Positions 44,361 through 55,796 of a stretch of DNA of 64,000 bases are shown here, one piece after another. Origin of the DNA: Rhipidocladum racemiflorum (lineage: Eukaryota > Streptophyta > Magnoliopsida > Poales > Poaceae); contig CM070581.1 in assembly GCA_036346355.1 (NCBI GenBank), positions 3,906,001 through 3,970,000 on the forward strand, in the 5' to 3' direction. A program made the position numbers and the translations under genes. Below the pieces are notes generated by a model. It saw only the letters and a program-made list of their open reading frames with translations, had not been told where the DNA came from and ran no database searches. Numbering within the stretch: position 1 is the first letter of the stretch; each line of letters starts with the position of its first letter.

Positions 44361-46559
44361 TGTGACACCACGGAGTGTCGTATCTTATAAAATGTGAATG
44401 TTGAGGTCAAAAACTTTATAAAATGTAAAAATGGAGGTTAAAACTTTACGTTATGCCGTTTATAGCGTGTTTTTGGGCCGTTTTCGGGTGTTTGGGCCTC
44501 TCCAGGGGACTTTGGGCCTTGGGGGTTGAGTTGGGCCTCCGGTGGAAGGGTTTGGGCCCAAGGGGGGGAGTTTTGGGCAGCCAAATCTGGCCACCACCCC
44601 TTGGTGCGCCCCAAACTCCCTCTCCCAACCCTAACCGCCGCCCCCTAGCCCCCCATGCGCCTCCACCCTTCCCCTTCCTCTCCATCTTCCCCCATGGTGC
44701 CACCACCCATCTCCTCCCCTCTCCACCTCCCTTGCTGCCCCTAGGGGAGTTCTCCACCTCACCACCCCGCAGATCCGTCCATTGGAGCGCTCCGCGACGA
44801 GGAGATCCGGTGGATTTGGAGCAAGGAAGGAGATCGCGCGAACTGGGAGGAGATCCATTGGCTTTTCATGCGTCGAGCGAAGGTATGGCTATGGGAATCC
44901 TTGGGGTTGGCCTAGGTACTGTTCTTAGGGTCATTATCATGTTTTCAGATCAATTGGTGGTGCTGGAATTGAGTAGATTAGATGAAATCTAGAAGTTGCC
45001 ACGTTCTCTGTTTCGGGTAGCATGAGCAGTCGACCTAGGGTTTGTGTTTTCGCTAATTTATATTCAGAATTTGGTCGTACGGTTGTTGAAGAAGTTGTAG
45101 GTAATTTCAATACCTTTCAGTGAATATAAAGAAAGTCCAATTCCGCCCAGCCGTTTGAAAGTTATGCTTGTTTTACCGAACGTATTAAAATCTGTGACGT
45201 GATTGGAACAGATCACGGTATTTTGTAAATTAAACAACTTTAGAGTCCGAATCAGTCTTACCGTATACTTAGAAAAAGTTAGGAAATTTCCTAAGCTACG
45301 GGAGGATGTACTCGTTTATTCGATACGGAGTCTTAGAACCCGAGTTATGCCTTTTGGAAGGCTGCTGTCCCGACGGGACAGAACCTCTGTTTTTGGGTTG
45401 TGCGAGTAGATTGCGAAGTCGGGGTAGAAGAGTGTTTGCGTATTGTTTTGTGGGCATGATTTTGAGTGGGTGGTGCCTATGTGCAGGTGGTGTGACCCCG
45501 GGAGTGCCCTCTACTTCTCGCCAATCCGTCGCCCGTGGTTGAGGCAAGTGTGTTGGAATGGGTAGCGGGTTGTAGTTGCTAGATTGATTAAGATTGAATT
45601 TGAATACATGATATGCTCACATGTCATGCCTTAATGATTGCCAATGATATGATGAATATGTTTATTATGTTATGATGCCATGGGATAGTGTACAAGTTAT
45701 TTATGATGTTGGCATATTTGCATACATGGCATGTTACATGGCCCGGGCGGTGAGAAAGTCATAACTAGTCCGGGGAAGGTCGGTGAGAAAGTTATGACTA
45801 TTCCGGAGAGCCAATGAGTAAGCCCTACATCGTGATTCCATTCACCGCGGTGAACGGAAACGAGGAGTAGGCACTCTCCATCTTCGGGATGGAAGGGGGG
45901 AGAGGGTGCACACCGACGGGTGTGTACTCAAGCATACCGGTATGAGTTTCCAAGGAGACATGAGCATCGCATCGCATTGCATACATAATAGTGATGATAT
46001 TGATATGTGATCATGAATGAGATGGAAGACATGATATGAGTTGTAGTAGCCATGTAATTGTTTTTGTGTACCATTGCAATATGCTTGCTGAGTGTTGAAC
46101 TCAAGCTTGTGCTTTCTTGTTGTTTTAGGTACCATGAGATCGGCATGCGGGGAAGGGAATTAGTCACACTTCTACACGTAGCGTCACTCAATTGTTCCCA
46201 CAGTCACTCAATTGGGTCTTGATAATAAATTAAGTGTGATGCCTATTGTTTTATGGTTTAGCTTTGCGATATGAGAGTCTTATTGTTCGTTTGGCTCATG
46301 GAGACATTAAATGTTTGGAATTAGACTTTTAAGGTCGTCATACCTTTAATTATTGCTATTTTAGATGTCTCTCATATTGCCTTATATTGCTATGCTATTG
46401 TGTTTCCTTCAATTCATGTTAAAACAAAAGAGATGCTGCCGAAATTTCGGTTTTTTAGCATTTACTCCTTTGCTGTAATTTATCTCTATTTATGGTATTT
46501 AGATGTTGTTTAGTCTATGTTTGGTAGCATTCGGGCATACTAGATGCCGGCGTGTTACA
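44361..46559 (+). mobile_element. Solo LTR (2.2 kb), unit B
   Basis: Same TGTGACACCACGG start and GTGTTACA end, with ATTTT at 44356-44360 and 46560-46564. Differences from unit A concentrate in the GC-rich 44630-44860 part. Because the target site is the same, it was duplicated with the segment rather than inserted twice. Confidence 0.88.
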
Positions 46560-46564
46560 ATTTT

Positions 46565-48360
46565 ACTGCCAAATGAACATCAGTGAACGTTACTAGTAAA
46601 ATGTTATGTGGACGATTGTGAATGTTACTGTAATAGATGGCAAAATCAAATGAGCACCATTCGTAAAATGTTATGTGTCTATTAAATAGTAAAATCTTAC
46701 ACATCAGTAATTTGGTGTGAATTTGGCAGTAAACCACTCTTATCGTGTAAACTCAGTAAAAATCACATGTACAAGTTTTGAAAAATTCTCAAATAATTAT
46801 CACACATAGGGGAGGTGAGCTTCTACAACCCTGTAAAATTTAAAAAGTGAAAGTGAATATGGTCTTCAAATTTTATAAGGTTGTAGAATCTCATATCCCC
46901 TACGTATGGTAAGTTTTATGAATTTTTAAAAACTTGTACATATGTTTTTCATAAATTTGATACGATAAGGGTGGTTTACACTGGATATGTTGCCTTTTAA
47001 TATCTAGAAAACAATATTTTACTAGCTATTACACAATATTTTACTATACTGAAACGATAATATCAAAACAAGAATTTATTTCTTTTTATCGGCCCTGTAG
47101 TAACATGTTACTTGGACGATAATAAATATTATTGTATTAGATGGAAAAAATCAAATGATAACTATTCATAAAATGTTATGCGTCTGTTCACTAGTAAAAA
47201 CTTAATCACATCAATAATTTAGTGTTCATTTGGCAATAAATCATCCTTATCTTATAAACTCCGTGACAATCACATTTACATGTTTTCCTCAAAAAAATTA
47301 CCGCACATTAGAGGGGTGAGGCACTACAACCCTGCAAAATTTCAAGACCAAACTCAATAGCATTTGAAAGATATAAAATTGACAAGCAGCGGATAAATAG
47401 TGCTAAACTGCAACAAAATCATTATTTAGCCAAATTTATCTTTCGAGAGGTGCTTCTATGCTCTTCCTTTTTAAAGTTGCACAAATATTAAAGCACAAAT
47501 AAAGGGTAGATGAGGATTACATACCCCTTCGCTTGCTTCAAGATGTGTAGGAGGGAAAGCATAGAAGCACCTCTCCAATCTTTTTTATATCTTTCAAATG
47601 AAATTGATTTTGATCTTCAAATTTTACAAGTTTGTAGCATCTCACCTACCCTACATATGGTATTTTTGTGAGAATTTTTGAAAACATGTACGTGCTAACG
47701 TGAATTTGATAGTTAACCACCCTAATCGTGTAAACTCCATGAAAATCAAATGTACAAGTTTTGAAAAATTATGAAATAATTAAAACACATAGGAGAGGTG
47801 AGATGCTACAACCCTGCAAAATTTGAAGATCAAAATCGGTAACATTAGAAAGATATGAAATTGACAAGTAGCGGATGAATAGTATTAAACAGCGACAAAA
47901 TCACCGCTTAGCCGAATTTGTTTCTTTTTGTACTTTCAAATGAAATTGATTTTGGTTTTCAATTTTTACAAGGTTTTTGAATCGCATCTCTCCTACGTTT
48001 GGCAATTTTTGAAAAATATGTACATATGTTTTTCATAGATTTTACACGATAACGGTGGTTTACATTGGATATGTTGTCTTTTACTATCCAGAAAATAACA
48101 TTTTACTAGCTAATACACAAGATTTTACTGTACTGAAACAAAGTAAACTATCAGAACAATAATTTAGTTCCGTTTGTCGACCCTATAGTAATATGTTATT
48201 TGGACGATTGTAAACATTATTGTAATAGATGGTAAAATCAAATGAGAATTGTTCGTAAAATATTATGCCTCTATTCGGTAGTAAAATCTTACACACATCA
48301 GTAATTCGGTATTCATTTAGCAGTAAAATCTCTTTCATATGACATTTAGTGGTGGGACTT
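46565..48360. repeat. Degenerate tandem repeat array, unit B
   Basis: Near-identical duplicate of 35549-37400, including the MITE. Confidence 0.75.
47445..47575. mobile_element. MITE with GAGAGGTGCTTCTATGCT ends, unit B
   Basis: Duplicate of 36429-36559, the same 131 bp. Confidence 0.88.
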
Positions 48361-48879
48361 GTATCATTTTTTTTTGCTCTCGTCGTCAGTAAGCTATGAG
48401 TGAAAACCGAACGTGAATCGAAACTGCCAATAAAAAGTTGTGGCTAAATCAAAGAAAAAATATTCTACTACAAACTTGGAAACATATTTACTAGTTAGTT
48501 GGCCACGTATTTCATTGGCTTACTCAATACATGAACATAAAATATTGTAGTATATGCCTCACAATCTCCAGAATCAAGATTTTCAAGGTACGATCCTACC
48601 CTGGTCTTACAAACACCAAGACGATCGTACATAATATCACAACGATCGATCCTGACAACCTCTGTAACCTTTGATGACTAATCTAGTTGTCTAAAGCCTG
48701 AGCTCTAGTTGCAATCTAAGGCGAAGTTAAACGACACCTTTTGCTTGTCACCGTCTTATTCAGTAGCCAATCCAGTGGTCGGTGGTAGTTTATGCATGAT
48801 AAACTGAACAAAGCGTGAATCTTTGCTCACTAATTCTGTACAACTCTGTTGAGCGATGACTAGCAGCATAACATGCACG

Positions 48880-51367
48880 TTAGGCATCGACCCTCCTGAC
48901 GATCATCGGGAGCCCGTGCTTGGGCCGCAACGCGATCGCGTACGTGGGCGCGTGGACGTACTTCGGGGAGAGCGACAGCGCGAACCTCTGGAGGATCACG
49001 GCGACCGCGGCCCTCGCCTCGATCATCGCGAAGTTCTGGCCGATGCACGCCCTCGGGCCCATGGAGAAGGACAGCAGCGCGTTGAGGTGCCTCGCGGCCT
49101 TGGTGGCGCCGGCGCTGTTGTCGAACCTCAGCGGATTGAACTCGTCGGCGTCCTCACCCCAGACCTCCTTGTCGCGGTTTATCGTCGCGATCGGCACTGT
49201 CAGGATCGCGCCTTCGGGCACCGTGATGCTGCCTAGCTCGACTTCTGATCTCGTCCTCCTCCGGATCAGCGGCACGGTCTGACCTCGGCGTCTCGGAAGG
49301 CACGAGGTTTACTCAGAGCACATAGGAAGAAGCAACGTCTGTTACTTGTAAGCATCCATCACTGACACTGAAAAGTTGGCAATACTTACAAGGTTCAGCT
49401 TGTTGAGCATGTCGTGGGTCGGAACCCGATCCCTCCCGCACTCTCTGAGCACCTCATCCCTGAGCTTCTCCTGCAACTCCGGGTGCGTGCTCAGCAGGAA
49501 CATGGTCCAGGTGAGCAGGCGCGAGGTGGTCTCTTGCCCCGCGAAGAAGAAGGTCTTGCACTCGTCTATGATCTCGTCCATGCTCAGTAGCTGATTCTTC
49601 GCGCCGTGCTCCGGCTCGCACGCCTCCAGCATGAGCCCGAGCAGGTCGTCCCCGTAGCCCGCCTTATCCTTTGCGGCGAGCCTGTTCTTGATTATCTGCA
49701 TGAGCGTGCCTCTCACCTTCTTGTGGAGCCTCCATGTTTTCAGGTTCTTTCGAGTTGGAAGATACCTGTAAACAGTTCAGATAGAAGAATATTGGAAACG
49801 GTAAAGATCACAATTAGTAACTATTAATCTATGAATATGGTTTTGCCACATGTTTATGAATATCCATGTAAAACAACTTGTGAATGTTGGAAACGGTACA
49901 GATCTCAAGGCACATCATCGCCATCGAATATGTCTTGGAAACCTGCAATGCTATCTGCTGATGTACCTGGATCCTGGGATTTGGGCATTGAAAAGGGTTG
50001 ACAAGGCAATGAGCTGGAGCTCATTCAGGGCCACGAAAACCTCTTTCCCCACTCTGTAGCTGCTCCCGAATGCCGTGCGACAGATCACATCTGCGGTCAG
50101 CTCATCAAACTGGCTGCTCAGCTCAAGCTCAGTCTCCACCTGGCTCGCCAACTGCGCTTCCCACCCCGACACCATTGACCGAGCACAATCGCCCATCGTC
50201 ACCGCCATCACCTGTTATCAAAAATTGCAACATGTCAGCAAATTAATCCAGCACATCTATTACCTCTGATTCAGAATACTCGGCACTTTTGACTTTTCGT
50301 GGTCTCCAAAGCCAATTTTTTACGGTTGATTTTCTACAAATAATACATATATAAAGTGTTACAAAAGTAAATATTATTGGCCAAAGATGAGGAGGCTTGA
50401 CTGGTCCAAGTCAAAATTGCCAAGTATTTTGAAACAGAGGGAGTATTAATACACATATTACTTTTTTAAAAAAGTTCCCTTGTATATTAAAAGCTCAAAG
50501 CATGTCTTTTAGAGTTGCTAAGAAAATGATAAATAGGCTAAAAATTCTCACAAAAAGCAAAACATCTAACCCTTAATTTGATGGATCATAATTAAGTTCA
50601 ACTACAGTAGCCATTGGATGTTTTTATTTAAACCAAATATGAAAAACTAAATAAAAAATATATAACATCAAAATATCACAAATAAAATACCTTGAGCTTG
50701 TCCATGGCGAAGGCCGGGTGCACGACCTTCTTGTGCCGCTGCCACTCGTCACCGTTTATCGTCGGTAGCCCCCCGCCGACCAAATGGAGAAGGCTGGGGT
50801 TCAGGTTCTTGGGGAACAGCTCCGTCCGGTCCGAGAGCAGCTGCTTCGCCATGCCGAAGTCGGCCACGCATATGTTCGGCGTTGACCCAAACCAGTACAG
50901 AAATACGCGTCCTGCACGCACGCACGGCAAGCAACTAATTAAGAACACCACGTAAGAGTGACACAAATCGAAGCCACAACAAGGGGTTCGGTACTGACCA
51001 TTGATCCAGCCCAAATCAGTACAGGAAGGTGCTAATTTCTTGATCTGATAGTTCCAACATAATTAACTAGTGCTCTGAAGCTATATTAATTACCGTAGAG
51101 GGGGATCCATTTGCGGAACTCCGGCTGGGCGATGGGGAGGAAGTCGTGGGAGGCGACGTCCAGCACGACGCCGGCGCCCGCGGCGCGGAGCCGCTTGATG
51201 TCGCTCTGGTTCCCGACGAAGAACCTGTACTCCGGCCCGCGCACGCCCTGCCGCCGTAGCCTCCTGGCGATCGTGCGGGGCCTCCACACGACGCGCACCA
51301 GCGCGTTGAACAGGCACGAGCCCAGCACGGCCGCGAGCGTCGCGGCGAGCATCCAAGCGTAGCCCAT
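48880..51367 (-). pseudogene. Cytochrome P450, CYP709-like, copy 3 (lesion at start of exon 5)
   Basis: Exons 51094-51367 (274 nt), 50691-50911 (221 nt, one codon shorter than copy 1), 49967-50211 (245), 49390-49765 (376) and about 48880-49312. Exons 1-4 are open and in phase, with MGYAWMLAATLAAV at the start and FFFAGQETTSRL in exon 4. At 49275-49318 a cluster of changes removes about 5 nt and alters the intron 4 acceptor and the K-helix ETLR, shifting the frame. Beyond it, FNPLRF, FSMGPRACIGQ and PMIVRRVDA are intact. Introns 1 and 2 differ from copies 1 and 2. One lesion separates it from a full gene, so a consensus error is possible. Confidence 0.82.
50275..50460. mobile_element. Possible Stowaway-like insertion in intron 2 of P450 copy 3
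   Basis: The right end reads GTATTTTGAAACAGAGGGAG followed by TA, which is the Stowaway end pattern, and the left side has the complementary CGGCACTTTTGACT text. Copies 1 and 2 have unrelated sequence here. Borders are approximate. Confidence 0.5.
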
Positions 51368-51982
51368 GGTCAGATCAACTCAGCCGGGCACCTGCTTTCT
51401 TCGGGCTTCCGCCTTCCTTCTTATACCATACCAGGGCACCAGGCACACTTCTATATTTCGAATGACGTGAAAGCCCTCGGAGCGTCTCAAACCTCCAAGT
51501 AAGAATACGTTTTTGTGGTGAGTGTGAGGTGATATCCCGACAGGAGCTAACGAAATTTTGTTTTCCGTTTACATCTTGCCACTCTCTAAAATTCGAATTT
51601 TAGCGAAATCTCGTTATTTCGAATGAAATAAAGATAAAATACAAAAATCAAAATTCAAATTCGGTCGTTCTTTTGACCGAGATTTGCCAGGTCTTGGTGA
51701 TTTTTAATTGAATGAAAGTTGGTCCAAATCGCGTAATTTTTTTTAAATTTTTTTTGTGGGTGGTTCCAACACATCACTAATATTTTCATAAAAAATTTAG
51801 ATGATGATCGAGTCTGGGGAATTTTTAAAAATTCTGACAGTGTTACTATTCTGATAAAAAACTAACTGATAAATTTCAAACGAATGGATAAGAAGCATGC
51901 TGCAAAAAAAAAGATGACGCAATCGCAGTGCCTTTCATGGTCGACATTACGAATCTAACCCTATTCAAGAAAAATTGTAGAC
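51368..51982. other. 5' flank of P450 copy 3
   Basis: Unrelated to the flanks of copies 1 and 2. TATAAGAAGGAAGG on the minus strand near 51411-51424 may act as a TATA-like element about 50 bp before the ATG. No other gene is seen up to the transposon at 51986. Confidence 0.45.
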
Positions 51983-52214
51983 TTAGAGCATCTCCAACAG
52001 TGCCTCAAATCCATTCCTAAAATCTGATTTTAGGCTTGATTGAAAAGAAACATTCTCCAACAATTCCTCATTCTAGCTCGCAAAATTTTCGCACGCCCAA
52101 AATAGCACCCCGACGATCTCATTTTTCCGCGCCGCCTCCGCGCTCCCAATCTTCGATTCGCGCCCCTCCCGCGGCCAAACCGCGTGCGCAGGCGCCATTC
52201 CAGCTCTTCCCCCA

Positions 52215-52515
52215 CCCCATCCTCTGCAGATCGAGAGGCGCCGCGGCGCCGCCGCCCTGCGATCCTGCCAAGGGCATCGGCGAGCCTACCGAGCACGACG
52301 ACGAGGCTGTTGGCTTGGTCTTCCCTCTACTCCCGGTCGAGCTGACAGTTCACGTTCTACGCCTCCAGCTGCGCAGCCACCATCTGGTTGTTCTGGTCGA
52401 GGATCTCGACCAGGCTACCAGCTTGCTCTACATGTCTGTCGCGCCTTCTCCGGGGACATTGTTGTCGCCGCCATCAGTCCGCTGCCTCTTTTGCCCACCC
52501 TGCTGCTGCGCCGGT
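52215..52515 (-). pseudogene. PIF/Harbinger ORF1 (Myb-like accessory protein) C-terminal remnant
   Basis: The minus-strand translation reads EQAGSLVEILDQNNQMVAAQ then LEA*NVNCQLDRE*REDQ and NSLVVVLGRLADALGRIAG. The coiled-coil-like pattern and place opposite the transposase fit the ORF1 of PIF-type elements. Both internal stops are TAG where CAG (Gln) would continue the heptad pattern. A hAT insertion at 52516 interrupts it on the N-terminal side. The family assignment is an inference from context. Confidence 0.55.
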
Positions 52516-53180
52516 TAGGGGTGGGCGTTCGGTTTAACCAAAAAATTCGGTTTCGGTTTATTTGGAAATTCGGTTATTCCAAAATAGAAACCGAATTGTG
52601 TATGAAAATTTCGATAACCGATATTTCGGTTAACCGATAGTTCGGTTTCGGTTTCGGTTTTAACCGAATTAACCGAACTTGGCTAGCACACATGGTCGGA
52701 GTAGGAGAACCAAAGGACGCCATCACACGTATGTATTACCGGAGAGATTTTACAAGCCCTGCAGCGCTATGTATTTTGCAAGTGAAGTTGTGCTAACTGT
52801 TCTCGGAAACATGCGTGCATGCTGTGTAGAAAATGGGTTGTATGCATGCATGCACAACATGCACAACCTTCAAATAGAAGGGCATTACTAGTACTACTTT
52901 GGAAATAAGTCCTACTCTACTACAGTCAGTCATAGAAGCAATACTAGTACTGCATCTCAATGTATTATTTGGCCCATGCCATGGTAGTTCGGTTAATTCG
53001 GTTAACCGGGACTTAAAACCGAATTAACCGGGACTTAAAACCGAATTAACCGAAAAAAGTTCGGTTGTTTCATACAGCTAACCGAATCAACAACCGAACA
53101 ATTCGGTTTCGGTTTTTTCGGTTTCGGTTTCGGTTTTAACGGTTTCGGTTTTCGGTTTTCGGTTTATTTGCCCAGCCCTA
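52516..53180. mobile_element. Non-autonomous hAT element rich in TTCGGTT motifs
   Basis: 665 bp from TAGGGGTGGGCGTTCGG to TTTGCCCAGCCCTA, with 8-bp near-duplicates GCGCCGGT (52508-52515) and GCGCTGGT (53181-53188). Both ends carry dense TTCGGTT/AACCGAA repeats, 52530-52680 on one side and 52985-53165 on the other, as expected of transposase-binding subterminal repeats. There is no coding region. Confidence 0.9.
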
Positions 53181-53188
53181 GCGCTGGT

Positions 53189-53970
53189 GAGCTTCTCTTG
53201 ATTTCTTGCTGCTCCGGTTGCTTGTCTTTTGATGTGCCTCCTGCTTCATAGATATGTGGTTGTTAGTTAGGCATTGTTGTTCTTGTCTTCTTGACATTTG
53301 ACATTAGCAGTTCGTTCACAGAAATATGGTGAGCATGTATAAAAAAACTGCAACTATTGAGATGGATCTAGTTTTTCAGTCATGTACATCATGGTACTAT
53401 TGGGCAATTCAGATTTTCTAGCCAAATAACTCCACGCTGCTGCAATTGCCATGATACGGATTAAGGAGCAACATAATTTGGCATATTGCTAGAATAACAA
53501 CAAAATGTTTTATTTTAAACAAACATTATGTCATTTAATCCATATCTTTAGATTGGGACCTTATCGCTGATCCGGTTGTCAGTATTTCAAAAGTCGATCT
53601 TTCCAGTTGCTCAATGAATTGAATCAATTTTCCTGTTAGAAAAAAAATAATGAAACGGGATTAAAAATAGTGTAAAAAATATATTAGATAAAAACATGTT
53701 ATTTTTTGTTCTCTTTAAAAAAACGCCTGTGCATATATGCTCATTACATACAGTAAAAATAGATAAGTAGACAAGAAGATGCCTGCTAATTCCTAAGCTG
53801 AATGATGTTTCACAACTCACAAGTATAAGCTTGCAGCCTGGCAACAATATAGCAAGCATGGAGCACAGCAGACTTTTTTTCGCAATCCATGAGAAAAAAA
53901 TAAAGGGTGTGTTAAAGACAACTGGAACACAGAGGTGCCTCCTTGTTTTATTTGTTCTGAACTTCTGAAT
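53189..53970. other. Interior of the Harbinger element, no gene seen
   Basis: AT-rich, mostly non-coding. No domain is recognised on either strand. Confidence 0.5.
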
Positions 53971-53972
53971 AG

Positions 53973-54001
53973 ACTAGTGGGAGCTGCGCGCTTCGCCGCG
54001 C
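53973..54001 (-). other. Possible Helitron 3' terminus
   Basis: On the minus strand a GC-rich hairpin (GCGCG, loop, CGCGC) is followed 8 nt later by CTAGT, the hairpin-plus-CTRR arrangement at Helitron 3' ends. I could not find the matching 5' TC end or Rep/helicase sequence, so this is tentative. Confidence 0.35.
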
Positions 54002-54168
54002 CGTGCGAAATTTGATCCAAGTTTTTATCTCTAAAAAAGGCAGGAATCTCTGAGTTTTTTTTTTCTTCACTTGGGTATTTCTTGGAAAAAAAGACGCTAG
54101 GTAAGAACGGTCGACGAACCAGCGAAACAACGGCTCTTTTTTTTTTTTTGGGGGGGGGGGAATAACAC

Positions 54169-55035
54169 ATGTTCCGAGAAATATTAGATCCCAAACTACA
54201 AAAAAAAGCTATAGACGCCGAGTTTAACACTTTATGCGGTCAATGGGCAATAATACATGCCTTAAAAAATATTAAAGATCGAGCTGCAAAAGGAATTTTA
54301 GATGCCGAGTTTAACACCCTATGCGCTTATTTTCCCGTGAAAAATGAGGAAAAGTGGAAAAAAACGGAGAAACGACGGACGACCGCAAAAGGAATTTTAG
54401 ATGCTGAGTTTAACACCCTATGCGCTTATTTTCCCGTGAAAAATGAGGAAAAGCGGGAAAAAACGGAGAAACGACGGACGGAAAACGAATTTACATTTTT
54501 TTTGGGGAAACGGTCAACGAAAACGGCTTCCCATTTTTTTTTGGGGGGAAATAGCCATCGAAAACATTTTCCTCATGCTCCGAAGAAAAAACGGATCACG
54601 AAAACATTTTTTCGGGCAAAACGGAGAAAGGGAACGGTTTTCCATTTTTTTTGTTTTGGAAAAACGGCCAACGAAAACATTTTTCCCATGCTCCGGAGAA
54701 AAAACGGATCACGAAAATATTTTTTTTCGGGCAAAACGGCGAAAGGAAACGGTCTCTCATTGGGGGGGGGCGGAATAGCCACCGAAAACATTTCCCCCAT
54801 GCTCCGGAGGGAAAACGGATCACGAAAACATATTTTTCGGGCAAAACGGAGAAAGGAAACGGTTTTAATTTTTTTTTTTGGAAAAACTGCTGCCGAAAAT
54901 ATTTTTCGCATTCTCTGTAGAAAAAACGGACCCCTAAAACATTTTTTTCGGACAAAACGGAGAAAGGACCCGAACGTAAAGCGTGAGGACCTATTTGTTA
55001 TAATTTTGGACCTGTTTGCTATTTTGAAAAATTAG
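54169..55035 (+). repeat. Tandem-repeat block with a 288-codon open frame
   Basis: Two repeat types are adjacent. Type 1 has an exact 99-bp period: AAAGGAATTTTAGATGC at 54288 and again at 54387, with a further partial copy of GAGTTTAACAC near 54220. Type 2 has units of about 110-115 bp starting near 54529, 54640, 54753 and 54864, each with CATGCTCCGGAG, AAAACGGATCACGAAAA and CGGGCAAAACGGAGAAAGG. The open frame runs through both (MFREILDP start). The protein is repetitive and very basic (KRRK, FFRAKRRK) with no recognised domain. I regard it as a repeat effect rather than a gene. Confidence 0.8.
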
Positions 55036-55796
55036 GAAAGGGCTCGCTCGCGATTCGCACTTAACGGGAGGTCCTCCATACAAAACGGCAAACCAGGGAC
55101 CTAAACGCGAAACGGGAAAACTAATTTCCTCTCACATAAAATCGCGCAAGGACCTGAACGTAATTCCGAAGAAACCGGGGGGGTTTTTTGCAAAAACGCG
55201 GGTGCCATGTGGGGCACCCGGTTGTTCTCGGTTTTCTTCCCCTATAAGGGGTTTACTATTCAGTGATTCCCTGCTTATATCAGTAAATGGTAGGGCAGTA
55301 CCAAAATTGGACTGGTCTACTAATATCTGGAAATAGATTTGCCATTTGTAGGAACATTTCAACTGACTTGCTGGTTCAAGGATTAGAAGAATTAATGTTT
55401 GCTGCAACTACGCCGTTCATTTGAATTGTCGAACATGAGCATCACTTTTTTTTCAAGAACACAAACATAAACATCACATACTGCTATGCAATGTTTGGAA
55501 GTGCTCGAGTTGAAACAATTTTTAAGATCTTAGGGTTTAATAGCAGGTTTCACATAACCGCAGTAACAAAATTGGAGGGGGGGCATCCCCAAATGGACCA
55601 TAAACAATCACAATACATCTATCCATAAACAATCAAAAGTCGATCTTTCTAGTAATTCAGTCTGTCAGTTTAGAAAATAAATACTATTGTGAGCCGCGGC
55701 ATATAAATGACCATAATTGCATATATTTTGGTGATTGATGTGGTTGTCTCGGCTCCTTTACGTAGGATTATCCGCTAAGTAATCTTGATACATTCT
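55036..55796. other. Interior of the Harbinger element after the repeat block
   Basis: 55050-55200 continues with related text (GACCTAAACGCGAAACGGG, CGCAAGGACCTGAACG). The rest is AT-rich without a gene, until the transposase fragment near 55740. Confidence 0.5.

Larger units (their letters stand above)
37509..48535. repeat. Tandem segmental duplication, unit B (~11.0 kb)
   Basis: Repeats unit A from P450 copy 2 through the spacer. Its left edge (37500-37900) and the start of exon 5 match unit C rather than unit A (for example AACCTCTGTAACC and GCAATCTAAGG), while everything to the right of about 38325 matches unit A. Confidence 0.93.
48536..51367. repeat. Tandem segmental duplication, partial unit C
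   Basis: Left flank and P450 copy 3 only. The homology with units A and B ends at the start codon of the gene. The spacer is absent to the right. Confidence 0.88.
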
